From Candidatus Omnitrophota bacterium (GTDB lineage: Bacteria > Omnitrophota > Omnitrophia > Omnitrophales > JACROU01), in contig JAJDCD010000025.1 of assembly GCA_029261035.1 (NCBI GenBank), positions 1 to 64,000 on the forward strand: a stretch of DNA of 64,000 bases, written 5' to 3'. This document shows positions 42,161 through 52,035 of the stretch, piece after piece. Position 1 is the stretch's first letter; each line of letters opens with the position of its first letter. Both the position numbers and the translations under genes were made by a program. Below the pieces are notes generated by a model. It was not told where the DNA came from. It did not search any database and was given only the letters and a program-made list of their open reading frames with translations.

Positions 42161-43951
42161 TTAAGCTTTTCTGATTTTTAAGCTCAATTCATCGAGCTGT
42201 TTTTCAGCAACACTGGAAGGAGCTTCTGTTAAGGGGCATGATGCTTTTTGTGTCTTAGGAAAAGCAATCACATCTCGTATAGAATCCAACCCTAAGAGTT
42301 CTGCAACCAACCGATCCAACCCCAACGCAATTCCACCATGGGGAGGAGCCCCAAACTCAAGTGCTCTCAATAAAAAACCAAATTTTTCTTCCGCTTCTTC
42401 TTTATCAATACCCAAACACTCAAAAACGAATTTCTGCATATCCTGTTCGTGAATACGAATACTTCCACCACCAATCTCAGTCCCATTGAGGACAAGATCA
42501 TAAGCTTTTGCTTTTACTGTTAAAGGATCTGTTTTTAGCTTATCCACATCTTCATTTTTGGGAGACGTAAAAGGATGATGGAGTGCAATATAACGCTTAT
42601 CTTCCTCACTAAATTCTAATAATGGAAAATCAACCACCCAAGCCAGTTCAAACTTATCTTTCTCAATTAAATTTAATCTCTTAGCCAAATTCAATCTTAA
42701 AGCTCCTAAAGAAAAACAAGTTGTATTCAACGATGAAGCGACAATCAAAATAGCATCCCCTACCTGCACAGAAAGTTTTTCTTTTAAAGACTCCAAAGAC
42801 CCCTCGCCTAAATGCTTAGCCACCGGAGATTCCCATTTCCCTGCTTCTGGATATTTAATCCAAACAAGCCCCTTTGCCCCATAAGTTTTTACATACTCCG
42901 TTAGATCATCAAAGTCTTTACGCGAAAAAGAGGCCCCTCCTGGAACTACAAGCGCTTTAATAGCACCCTTATTTTGAAGCACATCTTGAAAAACTTTAAA
43001 AGAAGTACCTTCAAAGACCGTGTTCACATCCTGAAGTTCTAATTCAAATCTCAAATCTGGTTTATCAGAACCATAACGCTTCAGAGCCTCATCATAAGGA
43101 ATTCTTTTTAATGGCAAAGAAATGTCTTTGCCTAACATTTGTTTAAAAATAAGGGAAACCATATTTTCAATTAAACTCATAACATCCACCTCTTCAACAA
43201 AGGACATCTCAATGTCTATTTGAGTATGTTCCGGTTGACGGTCCGCCCTGAGATCTTCATCCCGAAAACAACGAGCTAACTGAAAATAGCGATCAACACC
43301 AGAAACCATCAGCATTTGTTTGAATAACTGAGGCGATTGTGGAAGAGCATAAAAAGATCCTTCTTGCACTCGAGAAGGAACCAAATAATCTCTAGCACCT
43401 TCGGGTGTACTTCGAGTTAAATAAGGTGTTTCAACTTCTAAAAAACCATTTTGATCTAAGAAATCACGGACTAATTTAGAAATTTGATAACGAAACCTCA
43501 TATTATGAACCATAGAACGACGTCTTAAATCTAAATAACGATATTTCAAACGAATATCATCAGATACAAAATCTTCTTCAGAAATTTCAAAAGGAGGAAC
43601 TTCAGATACATTCAAAAGGTTTAATTCACTCACATGAATCTCAATTTCACCTGTAGGCAACTTTTTATTTACAGTTCCGTCAGGGCGTTTTTCTACAATA
43701 CCATGAACCTGCAGCACGTATTCCGAACGCAAACTCTCAGCTTGTTTATGAAGCTCTGGGTTTTGTTCTGGGTTAAAAACCAATTGCGTCAATCCTAAAC
43801 GATCTCTTAAATCAATAAAAATCAATCCCCCATGATCTCTTCTCTTATCAACCCAACCACAAAGAGTCACCGTTTCGCCTAAATGAGTACTGTTAATTTC
43901 GCCACAATGATGTGTTCTATATGTTGTCTTTAACCGGCTCTGCTGTTTCAT
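42161..43951 (-). CDS. aspS: Aspartyl-tRNA synthetase
   Basis: A class II synthetase of bacterial type: OB anticodon-binding domain (about 10-110), catalytic core with RYLDLRR (motif 1 area), CFRDEDLRADRQPEHTQID (motif 2), a GAD insertion in the middle, and GGIALGLDRL (motif 3). The 596 residues are the expected length. Whether it is discriminating (Asp only) or also charges tRNA-Asn cannot be told here. It starts 2 bases after hisS, so the two are tightly coupled. Confidence 0.98.
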   Translation of the reverse strand: MKQQSRLKTTYRTHHCGEINSTHLGETVTLCGWVDKRRDHGGLIFIDLRDRLGLTQLVFNPEQNPELHKQAESLRSEYVLQVHGIVEKRPDGTVNKKLPTGEIEIHVSELNLLNVSEVPPFEISEEDFVSDDIRLKYRYLDLRRRSMVHNMRFRYQISKLVRDFLDQNGFLEVETPYLTRSTPEGARDYLVPSRVQEGSFYALPQSPQLFKQMLMVSGVDRYFQLARCFRDEDLRADRQPEHTQIDIEMSFVEEVDVMSLIENMVSLIFKQMLGKDISLPLKRIPYDEALKRYGSDKPDLRFELELQDVNTVFEGTSFKVFQDVLQNKGAIKALVVPGGASFSRKDFDDLTEYVKTYGAKGLVWIKYPEAGKWESPVAKHLGEGSLESLKEKLSVQVGDAILIVASSLNTTCFSLGALRLNLAKRLNLIEKDKFELAWVVDFPLLEFSEEDKRYIALHHPFTSPKNEDVDKLKTDPLTVKAKAYDLVLNGTEIGGGSIRIHEQDMQKFVFECLGIDKEEAEEKFGFLLRALEFGAPPHGGIALGLDRLVAELLGLDSIRDVIAFPKTQKASCPLTEAPSSVAEKQLDELSLKIRKA

Positions 43952-43953
43952 GA

Positions 43954-45228
43954 TTATGTTAATATTCCTTTCAAAACTTTTTTAATAGAATCGTATTGAA
44001 CTTTCTCTTGAGTTCCAGTTTTCATATCTTTAATTGACACTTGACCTTCTTTAAACTCGTCTTCTCCCTGAAGAATCACAACCCTTGCGTTCAAACGATC
44101 AGCTCGTTGAAAATGCTTCTTCATCTTTACCTCTTTAAACGATATCTCCTCTACACTAAAATTATCTTTTCTCAATTCAGACTGAATTTCTAGAGCTTTC
44201 TTCTTAATATCTGGGCTATCACCAAAAACACACATATAAACCAATGCATTTTGAAACTGATTTTGCCCCCACACGCCATCACCTTCTAGAGCAACAATCA
44301 AACGCTCAATACCTAAAGCAAACCCACAGGCTCCGCAGTCTTTAGAACCACCCAATTCACCCACTAAAGAGTCATACCTTCCTCCGGCTCCAATCGCATT
44401 TTGAGCCCCCAAAGCAGGATGAGTGATTTCATAAACAATGTCATTATAATAATCCAAACCCCGAACTATTTTAGTGTTAATCCGGTAAGGAATATTTCGT
44501 TGCTCTAAAATCTCTTTAACTTGCTCTAGATGCTCTTTAGACTTTGGCAAAAGAGACTCTAAAATACTGGGTGCTTTCTTAATAATTTCTTGATCCCTTG
44601 GGTCTTTTGAATCTAAGACTCTAATCACATTTGTCTCAATGCGCCTCTGGCTATCTTCAGACATATTTGAAATATAAGATTGCAGATAATCCTTAAGCTT
44701 CTTCCTATAACCTGCTCGAGATTCCTTGCAACCTAACGAATTAATTTCCAAAACATAATCTTTAAGACCTAACCCCATTAAAAGCCCTTGCATCAAAGCC
44801 AATATAGCCACATCATCCTCAGCTCCTTTTGCACCAATAAACTCAGCGCCAATCTGATGAAATTGTCTAAAACGGCCTGCCTGAGGCCTTTCGGCTCTGA
44901 AGCTTGCTCCTATATAAAAAAGTTTGTCTACGGCTAACTGGTGCTCTATATAAGCACGTACAACGGATGCTGTGACTTCCGGTCTTAAAACAACATTTCT
45001 TTGCCCTCTATCTTGGAACTGAAACATTTCTTTCTGAACAATATCTGTTTCTTGACCAATAGAACGTTGAAATAGGTCCAAAGACTCTAAAATGGGAGTC
45101 CTGAGCTCCGTATAATTAAACTGACGAAAGACATTACGTACCGAAGACTCAATATACTGCCATTTCCACACGTCCTCAGGAAGAATATCCGGCATTCCCT
45201 TTAAAGATTTAAATTTAGTTGAAGCCAT
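43954..45228 (-). CDS. hisS: Histidyl-tRNA synthetase
   Basis: Class IIa synthetase, 424 residues. Seen: KGMPDILPEDVWKW opening, motif 1 RTPILE, motif 2 RAERPQAGRFRQFHQIGAEFIG, the His signature RGLDYYNDIVYEI, motif 3 GACGFALGIERL, and a C-terminal anticodon domain. The hisS-aspS pair is common in bacteria. A 316-base gap with repeats separates it from rpsU upstream. Confidence 0.98.
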   Translation of the reverse strand: MASTKFKSLKGMPDILPEDVWKWQYIESSVRNVFRQFNYTELRTPILESLDLFQRSIGQETDIVQKEMFQFQDRGQRNVVLRPEVTASVVRAYIEHQLAVDKLFYIGASFRAERPQAGRFRQFHQIGAEFIGAKGAEDDVAILALMQGLLMGLGLKDYVLEINSLGCKESRAGYRKKLKDYLQSYISNMSEDSQRRIETNVIRVLDSKDPRDQEIIKKAPSILESLLPKSKEHLEQVKEILEQRNIPYRINTKIVRGLDYYNDIVYEITHPALGAQNAIGAGGRYDSLVGELGGSKDCGACGFALGIERLIVALEGDGVWGQNQFQNALVYMCVFGDSPDIKKKALEIQSELRKDNFSVEEISFKEVKMKKHFQRADRLNARVVILQGEDEFKEGQVSIKDMKTGTQEKVQYDSIKKVLKGILT

Positions 45229-45544
45229 CGCAGTTTTATCTCACAAAATTAGGTTAGATTCATATTGAATTAAATTAATTGGCTCTTTTAGTTATGTACC
45301 TTAGTGTGCGGGGTCTTTAGACCTGGCACACCTCTCCTTAGTAAGCCTTTCCAACAGGGCCATAAAAACAGGTATCATAGCATAGCTAACGAAGGGATTC
45401 AAACAAGGGTTTAATAGGTCAATTTAAGGAAATTGTAGGATGTATAAAGTGAGTCAAAAAGACACAAAAATACTTATAAACGTAATAATCCATGTCAATT
45501 TAAGGTAAATCTGAAACGAGAAAAACAAAAGGCAGGAAAGCTAA
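45229..45544. other. Intergenic region between rpsU and hisS
   Basis: No gene is visible. It holds the family D palindrome at 45304-45331 and two near-copies of GTCAATTTAAGG about 76 bases apart (45419 and 45495). TTGACA-like strings occur on the minus strand, but none has a well-spaced -10, so no promoter for hisS is called. Confidence 0.5.
45304..45331. repeat. Repeat family D, copy 1
   Basis: GTGTGCGGGGTCT and AGACCTGGCACAC form an imperfect palindrome of 28 bases. An inverted copy lies at 57502-57530. Confidence 0.75.
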
Positions 45545-45730
45545 TTAGAACTTAGCTTGAGCTTTTTTCTTAGCAGAATTTCTCTTTTCACGCCTTTTAA
45601 TTTCACTAGGTTTTTCATAGTGTTTGCGTTGTTTTAAAATCTTAAGAATACCTTCTCTTTCGATTTTCTTCTTAAGGCGTCGCAAAGCTTTATCTAAATT
45701 CTCATTTTGTCCAACAAGTACTTTTGTCAC
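45545..45730 (-). CDS. rpsU: Small ribosomal subunit protein bS21
   Basis: The start is GTG at 45730 with AAAGGAG 5 bases upstream; the longer upstream frame is only leader. The 61 residues read VTKVLVGQNENLDKALRRLKKK, then a basic tail with RREKRNSAKKK, a full bS21. It is driven by a near-perfect promoter (TTGACA, 16, TATAAT) and is divergent from comF. Confidence 0.96.
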   Translation of the reverse strand: MTKVLVGQNENLDKALRRLKKKIEREGILKILKQRKHYEKPSEIKRREKRNSAKKKAQAKF

Positions 45731-45755
45731 GTGAGCTCCTTTATTAATTTTGATT

Positions 45756-45783
45756 ATTATATCCAAGAGACTCTTATTGTCAA
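45756..45783 (-). promoter_or_regulatory. Consensus sigma-70-type promoter for rpsU
   Basis: On the minus strand TTGACA (45783-45778) and TATAAT (45761-45756) are separated by 16 bases and end 25 bases before the GTG start. The -35 box overlaps that of the divergent comF promoter. Confidence 0.8.
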
Positions 45784-45793
45784 CAAGAGTCTC
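45767..45793. promoter_or_regulatory. Perfect inverted repeat over the shared -35 region (possible operator)
   Basis: GAGACTCTT (45767-45775) and AAGAGTCTC (45785-45793) are a perfect 9-bp inverted repeat with a 9-base centre containing TTGTCAA. The centre is the -35 region of both rpsU and comF promoters, so a dimeric regulator bound here would affect both. The operator role is inference. Confidence 0.55.
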
Positions 45794-45805
45794 CCAGATA
45801 TTATA
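45777..45805 (+). promoter_or_regulatory. Promoter for comF-lptF
   Basis: TTGTCA (45777-45782) and ATTATA/TATTAT (45799-45805) are separated by 16-17 bases, about 55 bases before the chosen ATG of comF. Confidence 0.6.
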
Positions 45806-45858
45806 ACAGGCTCTGATTGCTGGATTTATCACCCCATTTCGTGTATATTGATTGGCTT

Positions 45859-46596
45859 ATGAAGACACTATTTCACACTCAAATGCTCATAAAAGCAGCC
45901 CTAAATTGCTTATACCCTACAGTCTGTGCCTTATGTCAAAAAGGTCTTCTTCTGACTGAGGACCATATTTGCAAAAGTTGCTATAGTACGCTGGAATCCA
46001 CAAGCCAGCACTCTTGCTATCAATGCGCTAAAGATCTTCCTCGTTGGGCACCGTCCGGATCGAAGTGTACCCATTGTAAAAATGATGCTTGGTTTGTAGA
46101 TGAAACTATTTCTCTTTTTCGATACAACTCCTCTTTTAAAACTTTACTTCATTTGATTAAATTTGACGATCAAGATTGGATTATTAACAACTTTAAGCGC
46201 CGAATAAAAAACAGATTGAAAAACTCAGGCTTCGAAACCCACGCCCCTTCCATTGTCGTTCCTGTCCCCTTAGATCCTAAAAGGTATAGAGAGCGTAAAT
46301 TTAATCAATCAGAAATTATTGCTAATACCGTTTCTGAAGATTTTCTAATTAAAAAACAATCATCGATTATCAAACGAAAAAAATGCTTATACCCTCAAAG
46401 TTTCTTACGTAAAAACGAAAGAAAAGTAAATTTAAAGAATGTATTTTCTATTCACAAAAAAGCTTCCATTGCCGGACAGTGGGTTTTACTTGTAGATGAT
46501 GTTATTACAACAGGAACAACCATCAACGAATGTGCCAAAGTCTTAAAAGAAGCAGGCGCTTCTAGAGTAACCGCACTTTCTTTAGGTAGAGCATAA
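45859..46596 (+). CDS. comF: ComF-family phosphoribosyltransferase-like protein
   Basis: About 245 residues from ATG 45859 (the frame is open to TTG 45817, but that lies at the promoter's start site). The N-terminal double zinc site is CALC...CKSC and CYQC...CTHC. The C-terminal half has the PRTase pyrophosphate loop VLLVDDVITTGTT and VPVPLDPKRYRERKFNQSE. In competent bacteria ComF helps move incoming single-stranded DNA; in other species its role is not firmly known. It is followed after 3 bases by an lptF/G gene. Confidence 0.93.
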   Translation: MKTLFHTQMLIKAALNCLYPTVCALCQKGLLLTEDHICKSCYSTLESTSQHSCYQCAKDLPRWAPSGSKCTHCKNDAWFVDETISLFRYNSSFKTLLHLIKFDDQDWIINNFKRRIKNRLKNSGFETHAPSIVVPVPLDPKRYRERKFNQSEIIANTVSEDFLIKKQSSIIKRKKCLYPQSFLRKNERKVNLKNVFSIHKKASIAGQWVLLVDDVITTGTTINECAKVLKEAGASRVTALSLGRA

Positions 46597-46599
46597 TTT

Positions 46600-47694
46600 A
46601 TGAAGATATTAGACCGATATATTATTAGAGAACTTTTAGCCCCTGTTATTTTTTGTTCCATCAGCCTTGTTGCATTGGTTTTGATTGCAGATGTTTTCGA
46701 TAATTTAGACGAAATGCTAAAAAACAAGACAGAAGCTAACTTTATCTTGGGTTACTATCTCAATTTGATTCCAATGGCATTTTCTCAAACTATAAATTGG
46801 GCAACACTCCTTGGAACTATTTATCTGCTTTTTAACTATAATCGATATAATGAAATCTTAGCTATGAAAGCTGCCGGAATGAACATTGAAACCATCATGA
46901 TTCCCCTGCTTTACGTAGGCCTCATGATCGGCATCGTCACATTTTTTGTGAATGACCAAGTAGTTCCCCGAACCTTTCTTCTAGCTCGAGATATTAAAGT
47001 GTCTCAAATAGAGAAAAATACAATCAAAGAAGATGGGCTAACGTTATATGATGTTACTTACTTTAGTCCCGACAATGAGATTTTTTATATTCGTAGCTTA
47101 AATACAGTGAAAAAACAAATGAAAAACATGGTTGTTGTTTTTCTTAATCCTGAAAAGAGAGCAGAGCGAAAGCTTATTGCAAGAGAAGCCAATTGGGATG
47201 GGAATGTTTGGAAATTAAAGCAAGTTACTAGTTATAATATGAATGACCAAGGACGCATGCTTAGTGACCCGCAAGTTCTTACTGAAAAAGATTTCACTGA
47301 AACAAAAGTAACCCCTACTGAACTTATTGAAACCAGCCGAGAAGGAGTATTTTTAAGTTACAAAGAACTTAAAAATCAAATCAGAAAACTTAAAGAACAT
47401 CAATTCAAACTCAATACAGAAGAAGTTGAGTTAAGCAACAAGTTAGCAGCTCCTTGGCACAACCTCATCATGATTCTAATTGCAGTCCCCTTACTATCAG
47501 GAACTGCAAAAAGAAAAATGTTTGCCGTCAATCTTCTAAAGTGTTTTGGTGTTGTACTCGCCTTTCATTTCGTCACAGCCATCTCTCTCGCATTAGGAAA
47601 GTCCGGCGTCTTCTGGCCACCACTTGCAGCCTGGCTCAGCACCTTCATCTTCGGAGCCACCACCATCTTCTACCTAGACCACGGAAATAGATAA
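46600..47694 (+). CDS. LptF/LptG-family LPS export permease (YjgP/YjgQ)
   Basis: An inner-membrane subunit of the LPS export ABC transporter. The 364 residues open with the family start MKILDRYIIRELLAPVI and have three N-terminal membrane helices (about 13-35, 58-78, 100-122), a periplasmic beta-jellyroll region and three C-terminal helices (about 288-360). LptF and LptG normally act as a heterodimer with LptB; only one such gene lies here, so the partner must be elsewhere. I cannot tell whether this is LptF or LptG. LptB and LptC/A are at 57603-59265. Confidence 0.93.
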   Translation: MKILDRYIIRELLAPVIFCSISLVALVLIADVFDNLDEMLKNKTEANFILGYYLNLIPMAFSQTINWATLLGTIYLLFNYNRYNEILAMKAAGMNIETIMIPLLYVGLMIGIVTFFVNDQVVPRTFLLARDIKVSQIEKNTIKEDGLTLYDVTYFSPDNEIFYIRSLNTVKKQMKNMVVVFLNPEKRAERKLIAREANWDGNVWKLKQVTSYNMNDQGRMLSDPQVLTEKDFTETKVTPTELIETSREGVFLSYKELKNQIRKLKEHQFKLNTEEVELSNKLAAPWHNLIMILIAVPLLSGTAKRKMFAVNLLKCFGVVLAFHFVTAISLALGKSGVFWPPLAAWLSTFIFGATTIFYLDHGNR

Positions 47695-48113
47695 AAACAG
47701 TTATTAGTTTTTGGCTATTAGCTTTTATTCCATTCTGAGATTCCCACAACTCCTTAACCAAGGTCTCGCAATGACAGAAATTAGACTACTCCCCTTAAAT
47801 CCTAAACCAACTCATACTTCTAACGAATGCCTTTATCCCTGCACCCAGTTTAAATCCATAATAATAAAAATGCGTTTCGTTATTAATACAATAACGAAAC
47901 ACCTTAGACTTCTGTAATAAGATGGGCTCGATGTCCATCTTATTACAACCTCCCACACCCCCACCCACGTTAACGACTTTAAGGAAAAGGGTGCAGCCTC
48001 GCCGCGAGTTCACAAAAATCGCATTTAAATTTTTGTGCTGTCTGAGCGCTGAGGCTACACCCTTTTCCGAGCAAAACCCCACAACTCTTGAGATTGCTAC
48101 AACCTTCAGCAAA
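47695..48113. other. Repeat-filled intergenic region after the lptF/G gene
   Basis: No convincing gene. It contains family B copy 2 (47732-47778), then three consecutive inverted repeats: GTTTCGTTATT/AATAACGAAAC (47873-47899), a 13-bp TGTAATAAGATGG/CCATCTTATTACA (about 47915-47950), and a long one with GGAAAAGGGTG/CACCCTTTTCC ends and CACAAAAAT/ATTTTTGTG inside (about 47980-48070). Short open frames in it are side effects of the palindromes. Confidence 0.65.
47732..47778. repeat. Repeat family B, copy 2
   Basis: Read on the minus strand it is TTCTGTCATTGCGAGACC...TGGGAATCTCAGAAT, the same outline as 25348-25389 but with a different centre. Confidence 0.7.
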
Positions 48114-48156
48114 ACAAAAAAAAGGCCAAGCCGAATAAATCGACTTGGCCTTTTCC
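48114..48156 (-). terminator. Terminator of ahcY, probably bidirectional
   Basis: AAAAGGCCAAG pairs with CTTGGCCTTTT around a 13-base loop, followed on the minus strand by eight T. The plus-strand side also has T after the stem, so it could end the comF-lptF transcript as well. Confidence 0.85.
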
Positions 48157-48185
48157 CTTAAATCTATAACTCTATCTTAAAACTA

Positions 48186-49460
<1,275 letters not shown>

Positions 49461-49475
49461 TTAATCTCTTTCATC

Positions 49476-49520
49476 AAAAAAAAGTGACAGCCCTAAAATT
49501 AGTTCAGAGCTGTCACCTTT
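49476..49520 (-). terminator. Terminator between metK and ahcY
   Basis: GTGACAGC and GCTGTCAC pair around a 17-base centre, with an eight-T run after the stem on the minus strand. It suggests metK and ahcY are not simply one transcript, or that read-through is partial. Confidence 0.8.
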
Positions 49521-49541
49521 TGAATCAGAGAAACCTGACTT

Positions 49542-50735
49542 TTAAATTAATTTTTTTAAATCTTCTACTCGGTCTAACTGCTCCCAAGTAAACCCTTCTT
49601 CAGAACGACCAAAATGTCCGTATGCTGCTGTTTGTTTAAATACAGGGCGCTTCAATTGAAGTTTTTCAATAATAGCTTGGGGAGTAAAATCAAATAACTC
49701 ACCCACTTTTTCAGCTATTACTTGATCAGAAAGCTTACCCGTACCATAAGTATTAACCATAATACTTACAGGTTCTGCAACACCAATTGCATAAGCAACT
49801 TGTATTTGACATCTCTTAGCTAACCCGCTAGCAACAATATTTTTAGCAACATAGCGTGTAAAATAAGCAGCAGAGCGATCCACCTTAGAAGGATCTTTTC
49901 CACTAAAAGCTCCTCCACCGTGAGACCCTACACCACCGTAAGTATCTACAATAATTTTACGCCCTGTTAACCCTGTATCTCCATGAGGCCCACCAATTTC
50001 AAAACGTCCTGTTGGATTAACCAAAAGACGGGTATTTTCATCAAGATATTTTTCAGGAATCACACTAGGAATTAGTTTTTCTCTAATGTCATTTTCGATT
50101 TGCTTTTGTTCAACGTCCGTATCATGCTGAGTACTAATAACAACCGTATCCACACGAACAGGAACACCGTTCTCATACTCAACCGTAACTTGAGATTTTG
50201 AATCTGGTCTTAAGTAAGACAAGGTTCCATCTTTTCTCAATTTTGCTAACTCACGCACTAATTGATGAGAAAGTTGGATAGGAAGAGGCATGAAAGAATC
50301 AGTCTCGTCTGTAGCGTAACCAAACATCATACCTTGGTCTCCGGCTCCACCTGTATCTACACCCATTGCAATGTCAGGAGATTGAGTTTGAACAGTTTGC
50401 AGAACCGCACAAGTTTTGTAATCAAAACCCATCTTTGCGTCTGTGTAACCAATTTCTTTAACTGTTTCTCTTACTATTTTAGGAATATCAATAGTTGCTG
50501 TTGTTGTAATTTCACCAGAAACATTTACCAAACCTGTGGTAATTAAAGTTTCACAAGCAACTCTTCCATTAGGATCTTGTTCAAAAATTGCATCCAAGAT
50601 TGCGTCAGAAATTTGATCACACATTTTATCCGGATGTCCTTCACTTACAGATTCAGATGTAAATAAGTTTCTCAACTTAGTTGCGTCACTCAAATCTACA
50701 TCCCCCTTACTTGCTAAAAGAGTCTCTTCACTCAT
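49542..50735 (-). CDS. metK: S-adenosylmethionine synthetase
   Basis: Makes SAM from methionine and ATP. The 397 residues contain [33 protein letters not shown], the [21 protein letters not shown] loop and [19 protein letters not shown], all family signatures. The first 20 residues are an unconserved extension; the ATG at 50735 has AAGGAG 10 bases upstream. A well-formed promoter precedes it. I see no SAM or SAH riboswitch in the short leader. Confidence 0.98.
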   Translation of the reverse strand: MSEETLLASKGDVDLSDATKLRNLFTSESVSEGHPDKMCDQISDAILDAIFEQDPNGRVACETLITTGLVNVSGEITTTATIDIPKIVRETVKEIGYTDAKMGFDYKTCAVLQTVQTQSPDIAMGVDTGGAGDQGMMFGYATDETDSFMPLPIQLSHQLVRELAKLRKDGTLSYLRPDSKSQVTVEYENGVPVRVDTVVISTQHDTDVEQKQIENDIREKLIPSVIPEKYLDENTRLLVNPTGRFEIGGPHGDTGLTGRKIIVDTYGGVGSHGGGAFSGKDPSKVDRSAAYFTRYVAKNIVASGLAKRCQIQVAYAIGVAEPVSIMVNTYGTGKLSDQVIAEKVGELFDFTPQAIIEKLQLKRPVFKQTAAYGHFGRSEEGFTWEQLDRVEDLKKLI

Positions 50736-50800
50736 ATTATTTATCTCCTTAAAAGATTGAATTTTAGTACTATAAACGAGCTATTTTCTATAATTACTAG

Positions 50801-50828
50801 AGTATACCTCAATATAAGGCTATTGCAA
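50801..50828 (-). promoter_or_regulatory. Promoter for metK
   Basis: TTGCAA (50828-50823) and TATACT (50806-50801) are separated by 16 bases and lie about 65 bases before the ATG. A small CCCC-AA-GGGG hairpin is just upstream. The rest of the gap to 50933 holds nothing I recognise. Confidence 0.65.
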
Positions 50829-50933
50829 GTTGACTATGATACCACCCCTTGGGGGAGCGTCCAAGAACTAATTTATTAGCATTCGATAGGCTGTTTAAGG
50901 TGTTTACTACCAATAAGATAAGGATCTTTCTCT

Positions 50934-52001
50934 TTATGAGCGGGCCAACTCATTTCTCAGCTGGTTGGTAACATCAATAGGAGTTGGGTCTACTTCGTAG
51001 AGCATTGCTAAATAGAAACTAACAAAATCGCTTAAATAAGCTAAAGAAAACATTCGAGTCAGAAACGAGGATCCTTGAGAAGATAGCGTTACAATTTCAG
51101 CTCCTGTTTTTTCAATAACTTTTTTTGAAAAATCGACATGCTTTTGAATACGGGAGTGATCCTCTTTATCTAGTAAAAAAATAGCTGAAAAGTTTTTAAG
51201 CAACTCCTCCGGATTCTTCCATCCAATCATCTCGTTATGGGCCATTTCAGGTAAACTATGATGACTTGCTAAAAGTTTTGCATTTTCTTCGAACTGCTGT
51301 CTCCATCTTAAAGCAATCGATTCAATCATAGTCGAAGCATAAATAATAGGATACGTCCCATATATTTGTCTCGCAATTTGCTTGGCAACATTATCTCTTT
51401 CTGGGACATCAAAAGAATACTGTTCCCTTGCTAATAAACTTAAAAGCTCTGATGTTTCAGAAATATCTTTAAAATCTAATGAAAATAAATTTAAATTATT
51501 AAGCAACGTCAGCTGTGATACAACAGAGTAACCCAATGTCGTACGAGGAGGATAACCTGAAGGAAATTTAATAAAAGGAATTTTGTTTTTGGAGGCAAAG
51601 GATTCAATTTCTCCACCCGAAGAAAATATAACTAAAGGACAACCTCTTTCAAAGGCCTCTTTGCAAGCTGAGATTGTTGCATCTGTATTGCCCGAATAAC
51701 TAATAGCAATGACCAAAGTTTCTTTTTGTGCACTGTGAGGCAAATGATAATAACGATTTACTTGCAACGGTTTCGTAGAAACAGGCATCAATAAATGGCG
51801 GACAAAATCAGCCCCAATCGCTGAACCTCCTAATGCGGTAAAACAAATTGAAGAAATTGGCTTGTCTTTAATTGAAGACAGGTCAACATCCTCAAGCAAC
51901 TCTACTCCCAATTGAAATTGACTAGGAAATTCAGCAATAGTTTTTCTGAGATTACTTGCATCCAAGCATTCTATAGATTTTATATCATCTAAATTAATCA
52001 T
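50934..52001 (-). CDS. Bifunctional phosphoglucose/phosphomannose isomerase (SIS family)
   Basis: Interconverts glucose 6-P or mannose 6-P with fructose 6-P. I start it at the third ATG (52001), which has AAGGA 5 bases upstream; the frame is open to 52034, one base after the ptsI stop. About 355 residues. The double SIS fold shows ALGGSAIGAD, VIAISYSGNTDAT, the HNEMIGW motif typical of this archaeal/bacterial group, and the C-terminal YLAMLYEVDPTPIDVTNQLRNEL. It is the last gene of the kds-lpt-pts operon; fructose 6-P also feeds envelope sugar synthesis. Confidence 0.92.
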   Translation of the reverse strand: MINLDDIKSIECLDASNLRKTIAEFPSQFQLGVELLEDVDLSSIKDKPISSICFTALGGSAIGADFVRHLLMPVSTKPLQVNRYYHLPHSAQKETLVIAISYSGNTDATISACKEAFERGCPLVIFSSGGEIESFASKNKIPFIKFPSGYPPRTTLGYSVVSQLTLLNNLNLFSLDFKDISETSELLSLLAREQYSFDVPERDNVAKQIARQIYGTYPIIYASTMIESIALRWRQQFEENAKLLASHHSLPEMAHNEMIGWKNPEELLKNFSAIFLLDKEDHSRIQKHVDFSKKVIEKTGAEIVTLSSQGSSFLTRMFSLAYLSDFVSFYLAMLYEVDPTPIDVTNQLRNELARS

Positions 52002-52035
52002 TTTTTCCTTTTTCATTGGAGAGGAGTATTTCATC

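Noticed and set aside
45731-45832. Longer N-terminus for bS21
   Set aside because: The extra 34 codons cover the promoter and ribosome site; the conserved protein begins at GTG 45730.
47795-48161. Overlapping small frames between the lptF/G gene and ahcY
   Set aside because: They fall on palindromic repeats, lack ribosome sites and show no family resemblance.
50736-50933. SAM riboswitch upstream of metK
   Set aside because: The leader after the predicted start is only about 60 bases and lacks the stems of SAM-I, SAM-II or SAM-III.
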